Part shown: one piece after another, positions 8,692-15,992 of the stretch
Layout: each line of letters begins with the position of its first letter
Numbering within the stretch: position 1 is the stretch's first letter
DNA from: Fluviicola sp. XM-24bin1
GTDB taxonomy: Bacteria > Bacteroidota > Bacteroidia > Flavobacteriales_D > Crocinitomicaceae
Assembly (NCBI GenBank): GCA_003149635.1
Contig: QCWI01000004.1
Span: 230,500 to 294,499 of the forward strand
Reading direction: 5' to 3'
Length of the DNA stretch: 64,000 bases
Translations under genes and position numbers: made by a program
The notes under the pieces: model-generated
Seen by the model: the letters and a program-made list of their open reading frames with translations, nothing else
What the model was told of the DNA's origin: nothing
Databases searched by the model: none

Positions 8692-9987
8692 ATGAACTCC
8701 AAGGAACTCCTGATAAATAGCGGTCACAAGGAATTGTTACCGCTTCAGGAAGCGACAATCGATGCCTTCCAAAAGCATCCACATGTTCAATTATTAGCGC
8801 AAACAGGATCTGGAAAAACTCTCGCTTTTTTATTGAGCGCTGTTCAACTATTAGACAGTTCCAAGAAAGGGGTGCAGATGGTCATCCTCTCTCCTACCCG
8901 AGAATTGGCGCTGCAAACGGCGGATGTGTTCAAATCTCTGAAATCGAATATTTCCTACACAACTTGTTATGGAGGACACGCTGTTAAAACGGAGAAAAAC
9001 GAACTAAGCGCGAACCCGAGTGTGATTATTGCGTCGCCCGGACGATTACTGGATCACCTTCAAAGAAAACACACCCGAATAGATTGGTGTTCCATCGTTA
9101 TTATTGACGAATTCGATAAATGCTTAGAGTTCGGTTTCGAAAAGGAAATGGAAGCGATTCGAAAGTATCTTCCTTCTGAAATCAAATCTTTATTCGTTTC
9201 TGCCACGCAAATCGATTATGTTCCGAAAGCTTGGAAAACTTCAACGACCCACGAGCTTAATTTTCAATCCACGGAAAAGCCAGCAGGACTTAAACTTTGG
9301 AAAGTTAATTGCCAAGATCTTTTTGAAGGATTGACGCAAAGTTTGATGCATTTTCAACATGAGTCTTCGGTGGTGTTCTGCAATTATCGGGAAGTAGTCG
9401 ACAATGTTACCAATCGCTTAAAAGAACAAGGAATTGCTTGTGTCGCTTATCACGGAGGGATGGATCAACCCCAACGAGAATTGGCATTGATCAAGTTTCG
9501 AAATGGGAGTGTACAAACATTGATTTGCACGGACTTAGGCTCCAGAGGATTGGATATAGACGGTGTTTCGCACATCGTTCATTACCAATTCCCAGATAGC
9601 GAAGCTGTATTCATCCATCGAAACGGACGGACAGCAAGAGCACAAACCGAAGGAAATGCATACATCTTATACCATTCGAACCAAGATCTTCCGGACTATC
9701 TTACTTTGCCCGAAACAGAATTCAAACCAAAAGTCCGTAATGCAACACCACCCCAATGGGTCACCTTGTTTTTCGGAGCAGGAAAAAAAGACAAATTACG
9801 AAAGTTGGATATAGTGGGCTTCCTATCGCAGCAAGGAAAGCTGAAACCGGACGAAATTGGAAAAATTGATCTACTGGATCATATAGCGTATGCCGCCATC
9901 AAACGAAGCAAATTAAAGTCGACATTAAATAACATTCACCAAAAACGAATCAAGGGCAAGAGATTTGTAATAAAAAAAGCTAAATAA
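8692..9987 (+). CDS. DEAD-box RNA helicase with DbpA-like RNA-binding domain
   Basis: An ATP-dependent RNA helicase of 431 aa. Visible motifs: I AQTGSGKT, Ia PTRELALQ, SPGRLLDHL, II DEFDK, III SAT, V TDLGSRGLDID, VI HRNGRTAR. The C-terminal 75 residues (TLFFGAGKKDKLRKLDIVGFL, then GKIDLLDHIAYAAI, then RIKGKRFVIK) match the DbpA C-terminal RRM-like fold that recognises hairpin 92 of 23S rRNA, which suggests a role in large-subunit assembly. The Walker B box is DEFD rather than DEAD, and motif VI has Ala for the usual Gly. Its ATG directly abuts the thiolase stop, so it is co-transcribed with fatty-acid genes. Confidence 0.9.
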   Translation: MNSKELLINSGHKELLPLQEATIDAFQKHPHVQLLAQTGSGKTLAFLLSAVQLLDSSKKGVQMVILSPTRELALQTADVFKSLKSNISYTTCYGGHAVKTEKNELSANPSVIIASPGRLLDHLQRKHTRIDWCSIVIIDEFDKCLEFGFEKEMEAIRKYLPSEIKSLFVSATQIDYVPKAWKTSTTHELNFQSTEKPAGLKLWKVNCQDLFEGLTQSLMHFQHESSVVFCNYREVVDNVTNRLKEQGIACVAYHGGMDQPQRELALIKFRNGSVQTLICTDLGSRGLDIDGVSHIVHYQFPDSEAVFIHRNGRTARAQTEGNAYILYHSNQDLPDYLTLPETEFKPKVRNATPPQWVTLFFGAGKKDKLRKLDIVGFLSQQGKLKPDEIGKIDLLDHIAYAAIKRSKLKSTLNNIHQKRIKGKRFVIKKAK

Positions 9988-10063
9988 CGTAAAAATATAG
10001 CTATGCATGCATAATGCAATGCCAAGTTTTATTATTTTAGTAGAACGCTAATTTATTGAAGAT

Positions 10064-11851
10064 ATGGAATCACAGAAAAACCCAATTAAAGGAGGCGAAT
10101 TTATCGTGAGAGACACGGCCCCTTCCGAAATATTCACAGCAGAGAACTGGAGCGAAGAGCAGCGCATGATCCAACAAATGTGTATGGATTTTATCGATGC
10201 GGAAGTTAAACCCATTTTGGACCGTATTGATAGTCTGGAAGAAGGATTGATGCCTTCATTGATGGAAAAAGCGGGTGCACTTGGACTCTTGGGAATGTCG
10301 GTTCCTGAAGAACTCGGTGGATTGGGCGTTGATTTCAAAACAAGTCTATTGGCAACAGAATCTTTAGGAGCTGGATACTCTTTCTCAGTGGCCTACGGAG
10401 CACATACGGGAATTGGTACGCTACCTCTTCTCTATTACGGAAATGATGCCCAGCGTGAAAAGTACATTCCCAAATTAGCGTCAGGTGAATGGAAAGCCGC
10501 TTACTGTTTAACAGAGCCAGGGTCAGGATCGGATGCGAATTCCGGTAAGACCAAAGCAATTTTGTCCGAAGATGGTACGTATTACACATTGAACGGACAA
10601 AAAATGTGGATTACCAACGGAGGATTTGCCAATCTGTTTACGGTTTTCGCAAAGATTGATGATGATGAAAAGCTTACGGCTTTCCTAGTCGAAGCAGATT
10701 CGGAAGGCATCACTACCAACCCCGAAGAAAAGAAAATGGGGATCAAAGGATCGTCCACGCGACAGGTATTCTTCAACAACGTAAAAGTACCAGTTGAAAA
10801 CATGCTTTCAGAACGTGAAAACGGATTTAAAATTGCCCTGAACATTCTCAACATCGGCCGTATAAAATTGGCTGCTGGAGTTATGGGAGGAGCGAAAGAA
10901 GCAGTGCGTGATTCGGTAAAATATGCCAACGAGCGTGAGCAATTCGGACGCTCAATTTCAAAATACGGAGCCATTCGTTACAAATTGGCAGAGCAAGTAA
11001 TTCGCACATTCGCTGTGGAATCGGCAACGTATCGTGCTGGACAAAATATCGACGACGCCATTCAAGGATACATTGATCAAGGTTTAGACAAAGGAGAAGC
11101 CACATTGAAAGGTATAGAGCAATTCGCTCCTGAATGCGCCATTTTGAAAGTGGCCGGATCCGAAGCATTGGATTACGTGACCGACGAGGCCGTTCAGATC
11201 TTCGGAGGTATGGGATATTCTGCTGAATCTTCAGTGGAACGTGCCTATCGCGATGCTCGAATCAATAGAATTTTTGAAGGAACCAACGAGATCAATCGTT
11301 TACTTACCGTAGATATGGTATTGAAGCGCGCTTTGAAAGGCGAATTGGATTTGATGGGGCCTGCAATGAGCGTTGCCAATGAATTGGTAAGTATTCCGGA
11401 AATGAAAGATCCCACAGAAGGCCCTCTTGGAGCCGAGTTCGATGCATTGGAAGGATTCAAAAAATCCATCTTAATGGTTGCTGGATCGGCGGTTCAAAAG
11501 TTGATGCAATCGCTAGCGAAAGAACAAGAAGTCTTGATGAACATCGCTGACATGTCCATAGATACCTACATCGCAGAATCGACCTTGTTGCGCGTTCAGC
11601 AAATGATTGATGCGCAAGGAGAAGGGGCGTGCAAAGAACAAATCGCTATCGTTAAAACCTTGTTCTACGATACAGCAGACAAGATCAATAAAGCAGGTAA
11701 AGATGCAGTAAACTCTTTCGCTGAAGGCGATGAACTGCGCATGATGATGATGGGATTGAAGCGCTTCACGAAGACGCAACCGTTCAATGTGAAAGAAGCA
11801 CGACAATTAATCGCTCAAAAGTTGATCGAAGCAAATGGATACTGTTACTAG
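10064..11851 (+). CDS. Acyl-CoA dehydrogenase, long form
   Basis: An FAD enzyme for the first step of beta-oxidation. The first 400 residues are the standard fold: CLTEPGSGSDANSG and MWITNGGFA for FAD/substrate binding, REQFGRSISKYGAIRYKLA, IFGGMGYSAESSVERAYRDARI, and catalytic-base region IFEGTNEINR. An extra C-terminal helical domain of about 190 residues makes it 595 aa, as in very-long-chain-type or Bacteroidota long-form enzymes. Follows the helicase by 76 nt and ends at a hairpin terminator. Electron transfer presumably goes through ETF encoded elsewhere. Confidence 0.94.
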   Translation: MESQKNPIKGGEFIVRDTAPSEIFTAENWSEEQRMIQQMCMDFIDAEVKPILDRIDSLEEGLMPSLMEKAGALGLLGMSVPEELGGLGVDFKTSLLATESLGAGYSFSVAYGAHTGIGTLPLLYYGNDAQREKYIPKLASGEWKAAYCLTEPGSGSDANSGKTKAILSEDGTYYTLNGQKMWITNGGFANLFTVFAKIDDDEKLTAFLVEADSEGITTNPEEKKMGIKGSSTRQVFFNNVKVPVENMLSERENGFKIALNILNIGRIKLAAGVMGGAKEAVRDSVKYANEREQFGRSISKYGAIRYKLAEQVIRTFAVESATYRAGQNIDDAIQGYIDQGLDKGEATLKGIEQFAPECAILKVAGSEALDYVTDEAVQIFGGMGYSAESSVERAYRDARINRIFEGTNEINRLLTVDMVLKRALKGELDLMGPAMSVANELVSIPEMKDPTEGPLGAEFDALEGFKKSILMVAGSAVQKLMQSLAKEQEVLMNIADMSIDTYIAESTLLRVQQMIDAQGEGACKEQIAIVKTLFYDTADKINKAGKDAVNSFAEGDELRMMMMGLKRFTKTQPFNVKEARQLIAQKLIEANGYCY

Positions 11852-11876
11852 AAAGTAATTCGATTAGAACATATGA

Positions 11877-11904
11877 AAGGGTCGTCGGGAGACGGCCTTT
11901 TTTG
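11877..11904 (+). terminator. Intrinsic terminator after the beta-oxidation operon
   Basis: A stem GGGTCGTC / GACGGCCT with one G-U pair and a GGGA loop is followed by TTTTTTG. It lies 26 nt past the acyl-CoA dehydrogenase stop. Confidence 0.8.
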
Positions 11905-12035
11905 TTGTAACTACAGAAGTTACAGATAATTTGACCGACCCGAGAAAAAACTAATTCGCTTTATAACCATTTAGTTATATAGGAATATTCGAATATCGCT
12001 ATAATGTGATTTTGCAAGCCTTCAATTTAACCCCA

Positions 12036-12069
12036 CAAAAAAGCCCTGACATCTTTCGACATCAGGGCT
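12036..12069 (-). terminator. Intrinsic terminator for the DUF4920 gene
   Basis: Read leftward: AGCCCTGA, a 12-nt loop, TCAGGGCT and then TTTTTTG. An 8-bp perfect stem followed by a U-run 23 nt after the stop codon. Confidence 0.85.
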
Positions 12070-12091
12070 CCAATTCTCTTAAAGCAATCGC

Positions 12092-12583
12092 TTACTTCTT
12101 CAAAGTAATTCCGTCTGCAATAAAGTTAATTTCAAACTCAGGCTCTGTGATAGCAGCGATTTCTTCTTCGCTCTTCCCAGCGTCCTCAGCAAAATGCTGC
12201 AAATCTGCTACAGGAATCGTATCCATAAAGGCTACACCGTGCAAGTAAGCACCCGTTCCAACTTCCGTTTTCGGTGGAATTGTAAAGTGATCCTTGAAAC
12301 GAACCATAAACGTATCTCCGTTTCCTTTATCGATATTGATCCAACATCCCGCTTTCGAACACACTTCTGAAATATCTGCTTCAATTGTGTATTCTACTTC
12401 TCCTTCTTTACCTTCAAAATCCTTTAGCATATCTGCCACAGAAATGGCTTTGCTTACATCCACTTTTACTGGGCCATAGCTTTTTCCCAATTTTTCTTTT
12501 TCATCTTGAACAGAATCAGATTCTGGAGCTGAGCATGCGATAGCAATGGCTGCAACTGCAAACGCGATCATGTATTTTTTCAT
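12092..12583 (-). CDS. DUF4920-type lipoprotein
   Basis: The signal peptide ends in a lipobox (AIAIACS; Cys about residue 17), so this is likely a lipid-anchored envelope protein processed by the Lsp/Lnt route. The body, with YTIEADISEVCSKAGCWI, GDTFMVRFKDHF and TGAYLHGVAF, matches what I recall of DUF4920, an OB-like small beta-domain common in Flavobacteriia. Two conserved Cys flank the SKAG turn. Function of the family is unknown. Monocistronic, with its own terminator. Confidence 0.8.
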   Translation of the reverse strand: MKKYMIAFAVAAIAIACSAPESDSVQDEKEKLGKSYGPVKVDVSKAISVADMLKDFEGKEGEVEYTIEADISEVCSKAGCWINIDKGNGDTFMVRFKDHFTIPPKTEVGTGAYLHGVAFMDTIPVADLQHFAEDAGKSEEEIAAITEPEFEINFIADGITLKK

Positions 12584-12628
12584 AGTCGATTAATTAGATT
12601 TCTTGTAAAACTTTCGTAAAGATACGCA

Positions 12629-12662
12629 TAAAAAAACCCTGATCTCCGTTAAGAGTCAGGGT
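12629..12662 (-). terminator. Intrinsic terminator for the 124-aa secreted protein gene
   Basis: Read leftward: ACCCTGA, loop, TCAGGGT and then TTTTTTATG. A 7-bp stem plus U-run, 21 nt after the stop codon. Confidence 0.8.
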
Positions 12663-12683
12663 ATAACATATTTTTAAGAAAAT

Positions 12684-13058
12684 TTATTTCAGGTACTCAG
12701 CGTAGAATAAATTCAACTGGTGATTCTCACCATCTACATCTACGTATCTCACACCACATCCAGAAAGGAAACGGATCATAATCTGAGAACTTTGCGCTTG
12801 CTCACCTTTAATAGTTACGGTAGCCTCACGCGATGAAGCATCATATGAAACAGTGAAGTAATCAGGATAGTAAGAAGCCGCACTCGTTACTTGCTCTTCC
12901 GTTGTTCCATCAGGCAATGTGTAAACGTAAGTTCCAGACTCCTTACTAGTTGCCAATTCAGCAGCCCCTTGTGACATTGCAGTATTCTTCACGTCCTGTG
13001 CAAAACTCAAAGCAACAACCCCGAGAACGAATGCCAGTGTAGAGATCAATTTTTTCAT
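12684..13058 (-). CDS. Small secreted hypothetical protein (124 aa)
   Basis: A signal peptide (MKKLISTLAFVLGVVALSFA) precedes about 104 residues of beta-rich sequence with one Cys in FLSGCGVRYVDVDG. No domain is recognised. Probably a small periplasmic or surface protein transcribed alone. It is divergent from rnhB, with about 94 bp between the starts. Confidence 0.7.
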   Translation of the reverse strand: MKKLISTLAFVLGVVALSFAQDVKNTAMSQGAAELATSKESGTYVYTLPDGTTEEQVTSAASYYPDYFTVSYDASSREATVTIKGEQAQSSQIMIRFLSGCGVRYVDVDGENHQLNLFYAEYLK

Positions 13059-13104
13059 GGTATCTTTTTCTTTTGTTAGTATGACGTATAATTAGTTCGA
13101 AACG

Positions 13105-13137
13105 TTGTTTCAGCCAAACGAATCTACAATATTTTTG
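13105..13137 (+). promoter_or_regulatory. Bacteroidota-type promoter for rnhB
   Basis: TTGTTT at 13105-13110 (-33 element), a 19-nt spacer and TATTTTTG at 13130-13137 (-7 element, consensus TAnnTTTG). The predicted transcript would have a 5' leader of only about 8-10 nt before the ATG at 13152. Confidence 0.6.
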
Positions 13138-13151
13138 CCAAATTTGTTTGT

Positions 13152-13757
13152 ATGAGTGATCTTTTGCTCCATTACCATGAAGGACAGCTTGAAGCGGGCT
13201 GTGACGAAGCGGGCCGAGGTTGCCTTGCAGGCCCCGTGGTTGCTGCAGCGGTGATCCTCCCAGACGACTTCGAAAACGAATTGCTGAACGATTCAAAAAA
13301 ACTCACTGAATCTAAACGAAAAGCACTCCGACCTATCATTGAAGAACAAGCTTTGGCACATGCCGTTGCGTTCGTACACCCTGAGGAGATTGATAAAATC
13401 AACATTCTGAATGCAAGTTTCCTTGCCATGCACCGAGCTGTGGACGCGCTTCAAAAAAGTCCTGAGTTCCTATTAATTGATGGTAATCGATTCAATCCAC
13501 ATCCGAAATATCCGCATGCTTGTATCATAAAGGGAGATGGAAAATACCTGTCCATTGCAGCCGCATCTATTTTGGCAAAAACCTATCGCGACGACTACAT
13601 GGAAGAAATCGCTGAAGAATTTCCCATGTACGATTGGGCGAGCAACAAAGGTTACCCAACTAAAAAGCATCGATTGGGAATCCAAAATCACGGCGATTGC
13701 AAGTACCATCGTCAATCGTTCACCCTATTGCCTCCTGAACAGTTAGAACTCTTTTAG
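13152..13757 (+). CDS. rnhB: Ribonuclease HII
   Basis: Removes RNA from RNA-DNA hybrids and cleaves at single ribonucleotides in [23 protein letters not shown] (residues 18-37) carries the first catalytic Asp-Glu; LLIDGN and [23 protein letters not shown] supply the remaining acidic residues and substrate-binding Lys. 201 aa is the normal length. The start follows a clear promoter. The next gene lies 85 nt away. Confidence 0.96.
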   Translation: MSDLLLHYHEGQLEAGCDEAGRGCLAGPVVAAAVILPDDFENELLNDSKKLTESKRKALRPIIEEQALAHAVAFVHPEEIDKINILNASFLAMHRAVDALQKSPEFLLIDGNRFNPHPKYPHACIIKGDGKYLSIAAASILAKTYRDDYMEEIAEEFPMYDWASNKGYPTKKHRLGIQNHGDCKYHRQSFTLLPPEQLELF

Positions 13758-13842
13758 AGTAAACAGAGACTTGTTCATTTCTACTTTTTACAGAGTAAAA
13801 TCCAGCCTTCGTTCTTTCTATTTTTGGTAAAAATGGTAACGT

Positions 13843-15975
13843 ATGTTCAAACGCGTACTTCTCGGCGTACTGTTTATCGCAAGTCTTGCATGGATCACGT
13901 ATTATGCATGGGACATTGCCAGCTCCAAGAATAATTACGTTCCAGAAATCGTTTTTTCAGAAGCAGACGGGCAATTATTGGTCGTAATTCGTCCCGATGA
14001 AGTCAATTTCGACGCCATCGAATCCTTCAGAGATGCCCCAACACTTGATTTGATCAAATCACTGAACGATAGCAGCTATCAAAAAGGATATTTCAGTCAG
14101 AAACGACCTCATTTCTTATTGATCTCCGAGGACAATTGGAACAGTGCTGCGATCAAAACATTGTTCAAAGGAAAATCACCTCAAATTGACGGCTCTAAAG
14201 TTCGAATCGACGGATATTCAGGGAAATATTACAAAACGGGACTCTACCTATCCAAGGGAACTATGGAGCATCAGGGAGATGAATCAAACATTTTTCCAGT
14301 CGATAAAAAAGCCTCAGCAAGTTTGATCTCATTCGCTGATAAAGGCATTCAAAACACAACGGACATCTATTTTAAAGCCAACGGTCGTGTCAATTTCGTT
14401 ACCCGAAATGCGAACATTGAACAAGGCGCGCAAATTAAAGATGAGTCGATTTTCGCCGGATTGGTTTCACGAAACATCTCCAGTTATCACTTCTACGAAC
14501 GTGATTATTATGCTACACTTGATCAGGAATTCGCTACTGGGCCGATGTATCAATGGCTTTTGAACGGTTTCGTTGTAGCAGATTACGATGGTGAGAAGGT
14601 CATAGTTTCCGATTATCTCGGCGGGCAAGATCCCATTCTTATCCTGAACGACATCAATCAATCTTTGGATAGCAATCGCTTTGAGAATAAACTAATGAAG
14701 GATTTTCCAGCAAACGGAGGATCTTACGTGGTTAAATATCTCGAAGATCTCGTTGTATTTTCTGAAAGCGAAGCTGCCTGCGATAAAATGCTCGCCGATT
14801 ACAAACTAGGAAGCACCATCGCCTCAAGTACTAATACCCGTTATCGCTATTTCGGGGAATTGCCAAAAGCCGTTTCCGAACGATTTGTAGGCGAAGAGCA
14901 GAGTTACTCCAAATCCGTCTATCAAGGCCGTTTAATGGAAACATACACGGGAATCCCAGTTCCTGAAACCACAAAAGAATTGAGTGCTTCAGTAAACCTG
15001 AGTTGCGGTTTTGACATCAAGGACTTCGTAGTGTTATCAGGTAAAGGAAACGTTGTCGTTCTTGGAACCCAAGGAGAAGTTGCTTGCTACACATCGGGGA
15101 AGCTCGCTTGGAAAAAGAAAATCGATGATAAAATCATAGGTTCGATTTCCCTAATTGACTTACACTACAATGGCGAGATGTACGTGCACCTTAACACGTC
15201 GGGGCAACTGTATTTGTGGGACTTAAAAGGAAACGACGCTACAGGATTCCCGGTTACTATCGATGGTGAAATCACGGCACCTACGAAATTCTACCGATGG
15301 CGCGAACGTAGTTATTTCCTCGTTGGAACTGCTAATAACAAACTCCTGCAGTTGAATGCCAAAGGTGGAGAATTGGACGTCTTCAAAATTGATCATCCCA
15401 TCCAAAAACCAATCGACATCTGGGTGAGTCAAAAACGCTTGTTTGCCGGTGTAGCCTCGAATACGGTACAATTCACGATGTACGAGATTGAAAAACGTCG
15501 TGCTTTGCGATCTTTTGAAATTCTTCCGGGCTCCAAATCTGTGAAAGTTCCAAATCAATTGTTCCGATTCTCAATTACAGACAACGCGTTGGTGCGCATG
15601 GATCAAAAAGGTAGACGCGACAACATTGACCGCTATCCAGACGGTAAACTCCTGTACCTCAATAAAAAGGCTATGGCTATCCAAACTGGAAACACCCTTT
15701 CGTTGCTCAACGAAGAAGGTATCGGATTCGGTGAAATCGCCCTTCCCTTCAGCGATATAGGCGATATTTTCATCAAAACACTCGAATCTGGGAAAACCTA
15801 TATCTGCGTTATTGATGCATTGGAGAATAATGTATATTTGTACGGTACTGACGGATCACAATTGAGTAACAAAGCCTTAGAGGGACAAACACGCGTGCAT
15901 TTGCAAACGGTTGGAAACTCGAAATGCATTACAACAGTTGTAGATCAATTTGTGATACAGTATATTGAGGACTGA
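13843..15975 (+). CDS. Membrane-anchored propeller-like envelope protein of unknown function
   Basis: One N-terminal hydrophobic segment (residues 5-22) is followed by a large extracytoplasmic region. The second half (about 375-700) has repeated strands such as VVLGTQGEVACY, GQLYLWDLKGNDATGFPV and NKLLQLNAKGGELDVF, which look like PQQ/WD-type propeller blades. The first half resembles DUF3352-like envelope proteins but I cannot assign it. The stop is only 17 nt before the OmpA-family gene, so the two are probably co-expressed and may act together at the envelope. Confidence 0.75.
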   Translation: MFKRVLLGVLFIASLAWITYYAWDIASSKNNYVPEIVFSEADGQLLVVIRPDEVNFDAIESFRDAPTLDLIKSLNDSSYQKGYFSQKRPHFLLISEDNWNSAAIKTLFKGKSPQIDGSKVRIDGYSGKYYKTGLYLSKGTMEHQGDESNIFPVDKKASASLISFADKGIQNTTDIYFKANGRVNFVTRNANIEQGAQIKDESIFAGLVSRNISSYHFYERDYYATLDQEFATGPMYQWLLNGFVVADYDGEKVIVSDYLGGQDPILILNDINQSLDSNRFENKLMKDFPANGGSYVVKYLEDLVVFSESEAACDKMLADYKLGSTIASSTNTRYRYFGELPKAVSERFVGEEQSYSKSVYQGRLMETYTGIPVPETTKELSASVNLSCGFDIKDFVVLSGKGNVVVLGTQGEVACYTSGKLAWKKKIDDKIIGSISLIDLHYNGEMYVHLNTSGQLYLWDLKGNDATGFPVTIDGEITAPTKFYRWRERSYFLVGTANNKLLQLNAKGGELDVFKIDHPIQKPIDIWVSQKRLFAGVASNTVQFTMYEIEKRRALRSFEILPGSKSVKVPNQLFRFSITDNALVRMDQKGRRDNIDRYPDGKLLYLNKKAMAIQTGNTLSLLNEEGIGFGEIALPFSDIGDIFIKTLESGKTYICVIDALENNVYLYGTDGSQLSNKALEGQTRVHLQTVGNSKCITTVVDQFVIQYIED

Positions 15976-15992
15976 AAACCAAACGAAAACTA

